NCBI RefSeq assembly: GCF_031460495.1
Contig: NZ_JAVKTS010000002.1
Location: 241,332-305,331 of the forward strand
Source: Tissierella sp.
Lineage (GTDB): Bacteria > Bacillota > Clostridia > Tissierellales > Tissierellaceae
Length of the DNA stretch: 64,000 bases
Direction of reading: 5' to 3'
A model generated the notes under the pieces. That model was not told the origin of the DNA, did no database searches, and was given only the letters and a program-made list of their open reading frames with translations. A program made the translations under genes and the position numbers. Of this stretch, positions 16,707 to 25,279 are shown one piece after another; positions within the stretch are counted from its first letter, which is position 1; each line of letters opens with the position of its first letter.

Positions 16707-17802
16707 CTAGCTTAGATAATATTTTGTAATAAGCAATCATACTTGATATATTGTGCTGAGTGAAATCGATTCTTAAATCATATTGCTTTAAACCTCGTTG
16801 AAAGGCACCTATGCAGAGGTTTTTATTTTTGTAATTAACGACTGATTCAGGTCGTAACTGGGTTTGTAGCTGAAATCGTATGCCTTCTTCAATAGCTGTT
16901 TTAATCTTGTTAGCTTCTATGTCATTTCCTTCGTCATGAAATAGACTATAAGCAGCACATAAACCTTCACTGCGACAGGCAGTAGGAGTTGATTCAAGAC
17001 GGATATGTGGTATGCTGTATGCTCCATTCCAATAAGGATACTCTTTATTATCTATAACCTGACTTTTCATGATGGATTTGGTGATTAGCATAACATGGTT
17101 AAAATAAAGCTCCTGAGGTCGTGATTTGTAAAGTTCATTTAATCCATATAATAGCCAGTGATCATGGAGAATTGTATCCATATCTTTGCTTTTATCCCGT
17201 ATTTTTATAAGATAGTGGGCTGCAAGCTCTGCACAATCAAGCCAGTCTTCGTTGCCATCTATTTCGTAAAGTCGTACTAATGAAAGGATTGCCTCTCCTG
17301 GATAATAATCTGAAGTGAAATTATACACTTCTTTAGTAGAAAATTGCTGCTTTTGAATAATAAATCTTCCCAATTCATCTTGAGTTTCACAGATCCATCT
17401 TGCCATTCTTTGCATCAATGTCAGATGCCCAAAATTACCGGTTATTTGTGTATATTTAGCTAACATAATAATACCAAGGGCATTTCCACCTAATTTTATA
17501 ATGTCCCTATCAATTACTGCACTAACTAAATTTCCATTAATCTCAAAATTTTTGACTTTATCAATAAAGAAATTGATAGCTAACTCAGCTGTTTTTAACA
17601 ATTCTTCATCAGGCATTAATTCGTAGGTTTCTAGGATTGAGTATGTTGTTCCAGCATGACGTAAGATATTGTATTGATTTTCTTTTTTATTCTTATCTGG
17701 TAAATAAGAATAAATGTATTTTCCGTTTTTATTAACAACATTCTTAAAATAGAAATTTTTTGTAAATACTATTGCTTCAATAAGTGTTTCTTTAGTAATC
17801 AT
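16702..17802 (-). CDS. (alpha/alpha)-toroid-like protein linked to CapA/CphA-type ligase
   Basis: A 366-residue soluble protein with repeated helical hairpins. Motifs are YNILRHAGTTYSILETYEL, NALGIIMLAKY, YYPGEAILSLVRLYEIDGNE and STPTACRSEGLCAAYSLF. The pattern resembles six-hairpin toroids such as glycosidases, epimerases and lanthionine-cyclase-like proteins; related sequences occur beside poly-gamma-glutamate and cyanophycin-type genes. No catalytic set is certain, though conserved His/Asp in RHAGT and DHWLLYGL are candidates. It starts 4 bases after the stop of the ligase gene with AAAGGAA upstream, so the two are one operon. The reaction is unknown. Confidence 0.68.
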   Translation of the reverse strand: MITKETLIEAIVFTKNFYFKNVVNKNGKYIYSYLPDKNKKENQYNILRHAGTTYSILETYELMPDEELLKTAELAINFFIDKVKNFEINGNLVSAVIDRDIIKLGGNALGIIMLAKYTQITGNFGHLTLMQRMARWICETQDELGRFIIQKQQFSTKEVYNFTSDYYPGEAILSLVRLYEIDGNEDWLDCAELAAHYLIKIRDKSKDMDTILHDHWLLYGLNELYKSRPQELYFNHVMLITKSIMKSQVIDNKEYPYWNGAYSIPHIRLESTPTACRSEGLCAAYSLFHDEGNDIEANKIKTAIEEGIRFQLQTQLRPESVVNYKNKNLCIGAFQRGLKQYDLRIDFTQHNISSMIAYYKILSKLD

Positions 17803-17806
17803 TAGA

Positions 17807-19933
17807 CTAATTCCTTTCCTTTAGTGCTCTACTAATACAGTATTCTACAATATCTTTTGCAACATTTCTCGGTTTACCATACATAGGGAAATGATGTCCG
17901 CCAATTCCAGGTCTTGTGTTGACTTCTAAAATAGCATAGCGATTTTTTTGAGGTTCTTGGAAAAGATTGTCTGCAATAATATCAACTCCAACGACGAATA
18001 AACTTGGAATTGAATTGGCAGCTTTTACTGCAATTTCTTTGTAAAACGGATGAATTTCATCTGTTATATCTAGGCTGTCGCCACCTGTTCCAACATTTCT
18101 ATTCCAGTCTATAATAACATTAATTCCTTTATCCGGTATATTAGAAAGAGTATATCCTTGAGTGTTAATAATAGATAGTCGGTGATTATCGATTTCAATC
18201 AACCTATTTCTTAAATGAGGATTTTTTAATCTGATTTTATTTTTTTGTTTAATTAGTTCTTCAATAGTATCAATGCCATTACTTACAATGTTTGGAGATA
18301 TTGAAGAAAAAGCAGCTAAACAACAACCTCCCACAACTAAACATCTGGCTTCTGTACCCCCAATAAATTGTTCTTCAACTATAATTTTTTTATTGGTAAA
18401 TGAAATTGCTTTGTTCCAAGCATTTTCGAATTCTTCTCTAGTCTTGACTCCAACGGTAATTCCTATTCCCTTATGGCCATCAGAAGGTTTTATAACACAC
18501 GCTGTTAAAGACAGTGCATAGGCTAAAGCTTTTTCTTTTTGTTGAATTGAAAAACTCTCACCTTTTGCAATACTCAGGTCGGCTTTTTTTAAGAATTCTC
18601 TTGCAAGAGTTTTATCTTTAGCTATACGTGCTCCTATTGATGAATCATAAGATGATTCTGTTTCATCAAAGGCCAAAGTTTTTTCACCAATATTAACAAT
18701 AAGGTATTTTCCTACAGAAGTAGATGTATATCCTTTTTTAAAAAATTCTTTTGAAATTAGGTATTTTGAAGAAAAAATTTGATTATTATATTCATTTGGT
18801 TTTGGCAATGTAATATTATTGATTATAAAATCATTGGTTTTCTTGCCTTGGAAAACCAAGGGTAGTTCTGAGTTACTTCTATTTGAGGAAATGTAAAATC
18901 CTCGAGAATCTTTTCCGTGCCAAAAACTTTCTTCTTTTCTTGAAAGAACTTTTATTAGATTTTCAAATTCCTGTTCATTAACAGGTCTTGACTGATAATC
19001 AGTAATTCTATTATCAGTTACAATGGGATAAAAACGAGATTCAATACTCCAATTAAATTCTTTCTCCTCAAATTGCAGCCTTCCTATGGCACTATAAGGT
19101 GGTGCTTGAAGTTTTTTATAACGCCCCTTAGCGTTCCAGACAAAATTTCCAATAGAATATGCAATATTGCCGGTATCTCTTTTTTCAAAATGATTTAATA
19201 TATGTGGACCTTGACCGATTATATAGTTGACGCCATTTTCAATAAATTTAGAACATAATTCATGTATATCTTTACTTTCTGAAGCCCATTTATAATCAAT
19301 ACCTTGCCAATGTGGAAACAAGATAATGAATGAAGAAGGATCTTCATTACGGATTTTCTTTATTTGTTCACATATTCTGTTGAAATTCAAGGAATTGACC
19401 CCTGGTTTATCATTAGAAGCAAAAAAATTGTACTTCTCATGATAGAGTTTTGAAGCCCTCAGCCCACTAATGATATAAATATTTTTCAAGCTTTTTTCCC
19501 CGAGAAGAGTTATTTTCAATGGTTGTTCTGCCTCTTGAAGACTATTACTAGCTCCAAAAGTCTTGAAGTCATTTTCTTCTAATAATTCTTTAGTTTTCAA
19601 CATTACTTCAGGACCAAAATCCATTGTATGGTTATTGGCCAAGTTTACAGCTGTTACACCAATACTTCTAAGTGTTCTTAGTAGACGTTCTGATTTGTCC
19701 CAGTTTGGATAACCTTTGTCTGGAAAGTAAATTGTCGGCTCAGAATCTACTAAAACAGTTTCAAAATTTATAATGAAATAATCACTATTCTTAATAATTG
19801 GCTCAACCCCATTAAAAAAAGATTCAGGATTACTTTCAAGTCTTTGAATCAAATCTTCATTACCTGTTTTATTTACATACCAGTCTCCTAAGCTTGTATC
19901 TCCAGCAAAAGTGATAACAAATTTCTTACTCAT
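17807..19933 (-). CDS. CapA-like phosphoesterase fused to CphA-like ATP-grasp ligase
   Basis: A 708-residue fusion. Residues 1 to about 310 are a CapA/PgsA metallophosphatase-type domain (FAGDTSLGDWY, INFETVLVD, NLANNHTMDFG, FPHWQGIDY, GQGPHILNHFE), known from poly-gamma-glutamate capsule synthesis. About 430-705 is an ATP-grasp domain close to cyanophycin synthetase CphA: IKPSDGHKGIGITV, EEQFIGGTEARCLVVGG, GYTLSNIPDKG, VGTGGDSLDITDEIHP, VVGVDII and LEVNTRPGIGG. CphA joins Asp and Arg by amide bonds. The N-terminal CphA and C-terminal Mur-ligase parts are absent, so substrate use must differ. I chose ATG 19933 (MSKKF) because AGGAGG ends 6 bases upstream; an ATG at 19966 has none. It faces the poly-Asp gene. 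Confidence 0.85.
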   Translation of the reverse strand: MSKKFVITFAGDTSLGDWYVNKTGNEDLIQRLESNPESFFNGVEPIIKNSDYFIINFETVLVDSEPTIYFPDKGYPNWDKSERLLRTLRSIGVTAVNLANNHTMDFGPEVMLKTKELLEENDFKTFGASNSLQEAEQPLKITLLGEKSLKNIYIISGLRASKLYHEKYNFFASNDKPGVNSLNFNRICEQIKKIRNEDPSSFIILFPHWQGIDYKWASESKDIHELCSKFIENGVNYIIGQGPHILNHFEKRDTGNIAYSIGNFVWNAKGRYKKLQAPPYSAIGRLQFEEKEFNWSIESRFYPIVTDNRITDYQSRPVNEQEFENLIKVLSRKEESFWHGKDSRGFYISSNRSNSELPLVFQGKKTNDFIINNITLPKPNEYNNQIFSSKYLISKEFFKKGYTSTSVGKYLIVNIGEKTLAFDETESSYDSSIGARIAKDKTLAREFLKKADLSIAKGESFSIQQKEKALAYALSLTACVIKPSDGHKGIGITVGVKTREEFENAWNKAISFTNKKIIVEEQFIGGTEARCLVVGGCCLAAFSSISPNIVSNGIDTIEELIKQKNKIRLKNPHLRNRLIEIDNHRLSIINTQGYTLSNIPDKGINVIIDWNRNVGTGGDSLDITDEIHPFYKEIAVKAANSIPSLFVVGVDIIADNLFQEPQKNRYAILEVNTRPGIGGHHFPMYGKPRNVAKDIVEYCISRALKERN

Positions 19934-20030
19934 TCCTAATCCTCCTAATATATATTTATAATTCATTTATTAGTTACATAATATGTGATATTCATTTGTT
20001 CTGTGATGACAAACATACTACCAGATAGGG

Positions 20031-20118
20031 CTACCGCTAAGGAACCACCAGGTCCTGACAACATCATTATTGTACTCTCAGGCATGTTGAAGCAGTAACA
20101 CTAGTTGTGAAGGAGTGA
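20031..20118 (+). repeat. Gene-3'-end-like repeat, copy 4
   Basis: Core ACATCATTATTGTACTCTCA at 20060-20079 is shared with copy 1. A one- or two-base loss then changes frame; the frame after it reads RHVEAVTLVVKE and ends TGA at 20116. It therefore looks older or damaged. It marks the right side of the poly-Asp/ATP-grasp module. Confidence 0.5.
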
Positions 20119-20186
20119 AACTGTAGGAGAAGTAGATGTCCATCTCATGCCAGGATTGTCCAAAAACTGTAGAGTAAATTTAATTG

Positions 20187-20215
20187 TTGACAATCAGTTT
20201 AGTACATGTTATAAA
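20187..20215 (+). promoter_or_regulatory. Sigma-A promoter for the T-box transcript
   Basis: TTGACA at 20187-20192 and TATAAA at 20210-20215 with a 17-base spacer. It is a near-consensus vegetative promoter about 35 bases before the T-box stem I. Confidence 0.85.
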
Positions 20216-20244
20216 ATATATAAATTCAATAATTTAATATATAA

Positions 20245-20516
20245 TTTCTATGAAGAGAAAGAGTAGGCTATTTTTTTGTCCCACAGAGAGTTGGCATTAT
20301 GCTGAGAGCCAATGTTTAAAGATTAGTTGAAAATCATCTCTGAGAAGCAGAGCTGAAATTTATTCAAGTAAGTAATGCAGGTAGTCCGCCGTTAAAAGGA
20401 ACACATATTATAATGTATGTTGAAGAGTGTTATAAATTAATTTTTGAATTATAATTTATAGAACTAGGGTGGTAACGCGAGTATAACTCGTCCCTTTTTG
20501 GGGGCGAGTTTTTTAG
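20245..20516 (+). promoter_or_regulatory. T-box riboswitch, probably isoleucine
   Basis: All parts are visible: stem I with the AGAGAGTTGG...GCTGAGAGCCAA arm, a specifier ATC at 20333-20335 followed by A and TCTCTGAG, the T-box AGGGTGGTAACGCG at 20465-20479, and a terminator (ACTCGTCCC/GGGGCGAGT plus T-run, 20485-20515) competing with it. Uncharged tRNA binding would prevent termination. ATC indicates tRNA-Ile, which suits the downstream brnQ (branched-chain amino acid carrier). The specifier call is less sure than the T-box itself. Confidence 0.93.
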
Positions 20517-20616
20517 TGTTCAAAAATAAGTAAATAGGGGGTGTATTATGGAAAGTGATATTGGTATTATAAATTTTATTCATAATATGAAAAAAACAAC
20601 TCGGAGGTTTTTAAAG

Positions 20617-21339
20617 TGGAAAAAATGGACAAAAAAAAGCTATTACTTGTAAGTTTAATGTAGTTTGTTTTGGGATTGCCTATTGGCTATGTATGACACC
20701 ATCAAAACTGGTTGATAGATTTGGAAAAGTTTTAACACCTGCACTATTGGTTTTAATAACGAGTATATTTGTATTTAGCATGTTTAAACCAATAGGTGAA
20801 TTTGCAGCACCTATTGGTGATTATGCACATTTTCCTTTACCTAAAGGATTTTTAGTTTTACTAGGGATAATATTTTCACTTGCTTGTTTAACAACATCAG
20901 TAGGGCTTTTAACATCATGCAGTCAATACTTTGCAAAGCTAATGCTTAAGGTATCATATAAAGTTTGGATTACAATACTATCTGTATCAAGCATGATATT
21001 TGCAAATGTAGGATTGACACAAATACTTAAAATTTCATTTCCCTCATTGACTGCTATATACCCAATGACAATTGTGCTTATTGTACTTACACTTACTAAT
21101 GATTTTTACAAGGGAAATTCTTATGTATATTTATTTGCTATGATATGTACTTCCTTTGTCAGTATCTTAGAGGCCTTAGAGCAATTTGGACTAAAAGTTA
21201 TTATCCTCAACAGTCTACCATTTTATTCAAAGGGACTTGGTTGGATTATCCAGCAGCTGTTGGCGCTATAGCAGGACTTATTTATGGGAACCTAAGGAAT
21301 AAAGGATTTGAGGAAAAACATATGCTGAAATCCGAATAG
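20617..21339 (+). pseudogene. brnQ: Branched-chain amino acid carrier BrnQ, decayed
   Basis: CGGAGG and GTG at about 20617 start a BrnQ-like N-terminus (MDKKKLLLVSLM) that hits TAG at once and then lacks well over 100 residues. The frame from 20693 resumes with SKLVDRFGKVLTPALLVLI and several membrane helices of the middle and C-terminal half. Near 21240 a frameshift splits the end; the other frame reads VGAIAGLIYGNLRNKGF to 21339. A normal BrnQ has about 430-450 residues and 12 helices. The gene cannot make a working carrier, although its T-box and promoter look intact. The role was Na+/H+-coupled Leu/Ile/Val uptake. Confidence 0.85.
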
Positions 21340-21417
21340 GTAAAGATAAATGCTAAAGAAAAAGAACACTTTTAAACTGCCTATAAAGAAAATAATGCAT
21401 ACAATCAAAAAAAAATT

Positions 21418-21460
21418 GGGCATAATGTCACCATATCAACAAAAGAGTGATATTATGCCC
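21418..21460 (-). terminator. Orphan terminator for the minus strand
   Basis: GGGCATAATGTCA pairs with TGATATTATGCCC (one G-T). On the minus strand it is followed by a T-run (complement of the A-run at 21408-21415). No minus-strand gene lies upstream of it now, so it may be a relic. Confidence 0.6.
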
Positions 21461-21579
21461 TGTGTTGTAGCAGTTAAAATAGTTCATATTAAGTTCATAT
21501 ATATAGTTTATTATTATTATATAAAACATATGGAGGTATTAAAATAAAATGGCGAAAAGAATAAATAGGGAGTAGTATA

Positions 21580-21879
21580 AATAAGGAAATGTTTTTAGGA
21601 AAAGATCCAGTAGGTGAAGAACTACTTATAAATAGTATGCAACTACAATTCATTATTGAATCAATTTTTCTATCTGTATTTGGAGGAATACTAAGTCTTA
21701 TAGTAGGAATGCTCATAGCCTTTGTAGAATCTATTTACATTGGATTTAGCTTGACAATTATAATGTCTACAGTCATCTTAGCAATAAGTTTCTCAGGAAT
21801 AATAGGTATAGTATTTGGATTTATGCCAGCTAGAAAGGCTAGTAGATTAAATCCTATAGATACATTAAGACATATTTAA
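21580..21879 (+). pseudogene. MacB/FtsX-type ABC permease, C-terminal fragment
   Basis: The last ~96 residues of an ABC permease: FIIESIFLSVFGGILSLIVG, two more membrane helices, and the end motif GFMPARKASRLNPIDTLRHI typical of MacB/FtsX permeases. The first 300 or more residues and any start signal are missing. No ATPase gene is adjacent. It probably once belonged with the two-component system that follows 31 bases later, as in peptide-antibiotic sensing modules; that is inference. Confidence 0.78.
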
Positions 21880-21910
21880 CAGTACTTAATCTTATTAAGG
21901 AGGTGAATCT

Positions 21911-22582
21911 ATGACCAATATTCTTATAGTAGATGATAATGAAAAGATAAGAAAATTAATAGAAATTTATTTAAAAAGAGAAGGATTAAAAATTTTTCAT
22001 GGAGAAGATGGTGAAGCAGCACTAGATATTCTTGAAAATATAAAGATTGATTTAATCATAGCTGATATAATGATGCCTAATATGGATGGATATGAATTGG
22101 TAGAGGAACTTAGAATGGCAAATTATAATTTACCAATACTTATGGTAACTGCAAAGAACACATACCCTGATAAAAAGACGGGATTTGAATTAGGTGCTGA
22201 TGACTATATGACAAAACCTATAGATATGGATGAATTAGTTCTTAGGGTTAAAGCTTTACTTCGTCGCTCAAAGATTTGCATAGATAAATATATAGGTATA
22301 GGTGATATTATAATTGATTATGAGGCCTTAGAAGTAAGGACGGCAACAGATACTATATTATTGCCCAAGAAGGAGTTTTATTTACTCTATAAGCTATTAT
22401 CCTATCCAAATAAGATATTTACTCGTCAAGAGTTAATCGATGATATATGGGGGTTTGATAGTGAAGCAGATGAAAGAACTGTAGATGTCCATATAAAGAG
22501 ACTCAGGGAAAAATTTAAAGATGTTAGTGAATTTGAGATAATAACTATAAGGGGATTAGGTTACAAGGGAGTGTTCAAATAA
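21911..22582 (+). CDS. OmpR-family response regulator
   Basis: A 223-residue regulator. The receiver domain has the acidic pair DDN, phospho-acceptor Asp in LIIADIMMPNMDGYE (about residue 52), Thr in MVTAKN and Lys in DYMTKPID. The winged-helix DNA-binding domain ends with TVDVHIKRLREKF and ITIRGLGYKG. AAGGAGGTGA lies 7 bases before ATG 21911. The stop overlaps the kinase start by one base. It is a transcription factor activated by the kinase at 22582. Targets may have included the ABC permease now reduced to a fragment upstream. Confidence 0.95.
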   Translation: MTNILIVDDNEKIRKLIEIYLKREGLKIFHGEDGEAALDILENIKIDLIIADIMMPNMDGYELVEELRMANYNLPILMVTAKNTYPDKKTGFELGADDYMTKPIDMDELVLRVKALLRRSKICIDKYIGIGDIIIDYEALEVRTATDTILLPKKEFYLLYKLLSYPNKIFTRQELIDDIWGFDSEADERTVDVHIKRLREKFKDVSEFEIITIRGLGYKGVFK

Positions 22583-23883
22583 TGAGGAAATCTATCTACA
22601 GCCAGTTAGTCCTAAGTTTCATCTGTGTTTTCATTATAAGTAATATATTGGCTTCAATACTTTCTTTTTTTAGTACAGAGATAAACACTTTAGAGCAGTT
22701 GAGCAAACAATTAATAGAAGGTGTGGAAATAGTAAAGGAAGAATATGAAAGAGAAAATATTTCAATAGGAAGCATTGAAAAATTTTTTAAAGATAATTAT
22801 ATTACTATAAGTTTTGAAGAAAACATAGAAGAATATGCTGTTGAAAAAGAAAAAATGTCATTATTGGAAACTGGAAAGACCTTATCACTGCGCACAAATG
22901 AGCTTGGGAATACTACTGTTTCCACTCCTATAGCTATAACCAAGACAGGAGATTATTATATAGTAGCTAAGCCTGAGTTTGAAAATTTGGGATTTAGTAC
23001 TAGAGATATCATAATGTCTATAAATATTAGGGCTATCATTATCGGGAGTATGCTATTTTTATTTGTAGGAAGATTAATGGTAAATCCTATAAAAAAATTA
23101 ATTAAAGCAACAGAAAAAGTTGCTGAAGGAAATTTTGATATAGAATTGGAGAGTCGTAGGACAGATGAAATGGGGATTCTTATCTCCAGCTTCAATACTA
23201 TGGCTAAGGAATTAAAATCTATAGAAATTTTTAGAAATGATTTTATATCTGACATCTCTCATGAATTTAGAACACCATTAACTTCTATAGGGGGATATAC
23301 AAAACTTTTAAGGGATTGCAATGAAGAAGAAAGAAGGGAATATGTAGATATAATTATAGAAGAAACTGAGAGATTATCTAGATTAACTACAAATATTCTT
23401 ACATTAAATAAAATTGACAATCAAAATATATCTACCCACATAGAAAATTTTACAATAGATGAACAAATAAGGAAGGCAATTCTTCTGCTGGAAAATAAGT
23501 GGGTTGAAAAGGATATTGAACTAGAAATAGATTTAGAAAATATTCAATATAAGGGTAATCCAAATTTAATGTATCAGGTTTGGATAAATTTAATTGATAA
23601 TGCAATTAAGTTCTCTCCAAAAGGTGGAAAAATTGAAATAAAATTATATGAAGAACAAGGAAATATTATTTTTTCAATCAAAGACAATGGTGTTGGAATA
23701 TCTAAAGAAGATCAAAAAAGAATATTTGAAAAGTTTTATAAAGGGGATAAGTCAAGAAATACAGATGGTAATGGTCTAGGCCTTTCTATTGTCCGAAGAA
23801 TAATTGAAATCCATAAAGGAAAAATATCATTAGAATCTAACATAGGTATGGGAGCAAATATAATGATAAACCTATACAAATAG
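22582..23883 (+). CDS. Sensor histidine kinase
   Basis: A 433-residue membrane kinase. A membrane helix lies at about 7-27, an extracytoplasmic sensor at 28-145, a second helix at 148-165, HAMP at 166-220 (KLIKATEKVAEGNFDIELES), HisKA with FISDISHEFRTPLTSIGGYT (phospho-His near 228), and HATPase_c with N box NLIDNAIKFS, G1 IKDNGVGIS, and GNGLGLSIVRRI. It is partner of the regulator at 21911 by translational overlap (TAATG). The signal is unknown. The kinase looks complete. Confidence 0.95.
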   Translation: MRKSIYSQLVLSFICVFIISNILASILSFFSTEINTLEQLSKQLIEGVEIVKEEYERENISIGSIEKFFKDNYITISFEENIEEYAVEKEKMSLLETGKTLSLRTNELGNTTVSTPIAITKTGDYYIVAKPEFENLGFSTRDIIMSINIRAIIIGSMLFLFVGRLMVNPIKKLIKATEKVAEGNFDIELESRRTDEMGILISSFNTMAKELKSIEIFRNDFISDISHEFRTPLTSIGGYTKLLRDCNEEERREYVDIIIEETERLSRLTTNILTLNKIDNQNISTHIENFTIDEQIRKAILLLENKWVEKDIELEIDLENIQYKGNPNLMYQVWINLIDNAIKFSPKGGKIEIKLYEEQGNIIFSIKDNGVGISKEDQKRIFEKFYKGDKSRNTDGNGLGLSIVRRIIEIHKGKISLESNIGMGANIMINLYK

Positions 23884-24008
23884 ATTTGGATAGTCAGTTA
23901 TTAGAGATAAAACACATATTAGATTTTAAATGAAGAGATCTATAGTATTATATATTATAGATTTAAGATTCAAAAGTAAATACTATAAATTTAAAGAGGA
24001 GACTTATT

Positions 24009-24689
24009 ATGCAAGCGATTATTGAAACTTTGTTTGATGTTGTATATCTTTCTACTGTAATTATTATGGGAGTTTTAATGATAAAAAACAGTAATGGTAA
24101 TAAGCAATATAAATTATTTGGAATTATGGCGGTGACACTGGGACTAGGTGATTCATTCCACTTAGTACCTAGAGTATTGGCTCTTAACACAATAGGACTT
24201 GAAAACTTTACTGCAGCGTTAGGAATTGGCAAATTTATTACCTCAATTACAATGACCATATTTTATGTAATATTGTATTATGTTTGGCGTTTACGTTACA
24301 AGATAGAGGGAAAGAAGGGCTTAACTATTTCAGTATATGCCTTAGGGATTATAAGAATCGCACTTAGCCTAATGCCACAAAATGCATGGACTAGTGCTAC
24401 ACCACCATTATCTTGGGGTGTGTATCGAAATATTCCTTTTGCAGCAATGGGTATTTTTATTATTATCCTATTTTATCAGAGTGCCAAGAAAGCAAATGAT
24501 ATAGCTTTTAAGAATATGTGGTTGACAATTGTTCTTAGTTTTGCATTTTATGTACCAGTAGTTTTATGGGGTGATATAAATCCTCTTATTGGGATGCTTA
24601 TGATACCTAAGACTTGTGCTTATGTATGGACAGTATTAATTGGCTATAATGAGATGAAAGGATTAAAAAAACACAAAGAAGCTTATTAA
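24009..24689 (+). CDS. Multi-pass membrane protein of unknown function
   Basis: A 226-residue protein with about seven hydrophobic segments (VVYLSTVIIMGVLMI near 12, LFGIMAVTLGLGD near 35, MTIFYVILYYVW, ISVYALGIIRIALS, MGIFIIILFY, WLTIVLSFAFYVPVVLW, TCAYVWTVLIGY). GAGGAGAC precedes ATG 24009. It may be a small integral membrane enzyme or regulator. Motifs GDSFHLVPR and MPQNAW look conserved but I cannot assign a family. It stands alone after the two-component system. Confidence 0.7.
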   Translation: MQAIIETLFDVVYLSTVIIMGVLMIKNSNGNKQYKLFGIMAVTLGLGDSFHLVPRVLALNTIGLENFTAALGIGKFITSITMTIFYVILYYVWRLRYKIEGKKGLTISVYALGIIRIALSLMPQNAWTSATPPLSWGVYRNIPFAAMGIFIIILFYQSAKKANDIAFKNMWLTIVLSFAFYVPVVLWGDINPLIGMLMIPKTCAYVWTVLIGYNEMKGLKKHKEAY

Positions 24690-24695
24690 TTAACA

Positions 24696-24928
24696 AATGA
24701 AAATGTTAAAGCTATAAGGGCAAAAGAAGAATTTTATGAACTTGGAGTCATTACAGTTCTAACTCCTGCAGGTAATCCAGTAAGAACATATGGTAGAGAA
24801 AAGACTTCGTTCTTATTTGGAGGTATTAATATGAAGAATGCTATGAAGGGGAAGATAAAGAAGAGGTATCTATTGCTCGTACATGGGCAAAGAGTCTTGG
24901 CTGGAGTGCTACAAAAGTTTTTAATTAA
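24696..24928 (+). pseudogene. Decayed gene fragment of unknown family
   Basis: One frame reads EEFYELGVITVLTPAGNPVR and FLFGGINMKNAMKGK. After a shift near 24860 another reads EEVSIARTWAKSLGWSATKV to a TAA at 24926. Together they look like one frameshifted protein without a start. I do not recognise it. Confidence 0.4.
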
Positions 24929-24999
24929 AAGATGCTGTAATTAAAAGCGTAGTTTAATAAATATCCTTAAGAATTCTAGAGTAAAGGGAGGATTTTAAA

Positions 25000-25190
25000 G
25001 TGGATAAAACAACTCCTGAAAAGGCAATGAAAGAATTGACAATGATTCTAATGTATCTATCAAGATTTAATGAAAGCAACCGTTTTGATTTAAGCATGGA
25101 TATGGATTGGTGAGGGTATAATTTTGATATTATAATGAATTAGATAATGAAGATTATCATTGGAGCTTATTCACTAAGAATTATATGTAA
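25000..25190 (+). pseudogene. DUF6429-like gene, truncated by stops
   Basis: GGGAGG and GTG 25000 start MDKTTPEKAMKELTMILMYL, close to the N-terminus of DUF6429 proteins. TGA at 25111 interrupts just where the family has its WKGYDFD motif; here GYNFDII follows the stop, and further breaks follow to about 25190. The function of DUF6429 is unknown. The open part encodes 37 residues. Confidence 0.5.
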
Positions 25191-25195
25191 GAAAA

Positions 25196-25245
25196 TGGGT
25201 TTGCACTAATTCCTAAATAAGGATTAGTGTAAACCCATAATATTT
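25196..25245. terminator. Strong hairpin terminator (shared)
   Basis: GGGTTTGCACTAAT-CCT pairs with AGG-ATTAGTGTAAACCC around 5 bases (25198-25236), flanked by T-rich sequence on the right. It lies 35 bases past the stop of the minus-strand alcohol dehydrogenase and probably ends that transcript too. Confidence 0.75.
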
Positions 25246-25279
25246 ATCTTTATAATTATGTTATTTCTGTTTTAATGGG

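Noticed and set aside
16702-19933. Complete cyanophycin or poly-gamma-glutamate synthesis operon
   Set aside because: The Mur-ligase-like domain of CphA and the PgsB/PgsC subunits are absent; only the ATP-grasp and CapA parts are present.
21350-21547. 65-codon basic ORF
   Set aside because: It spans the minus-strand terminator hairpin and has no ribosome site.
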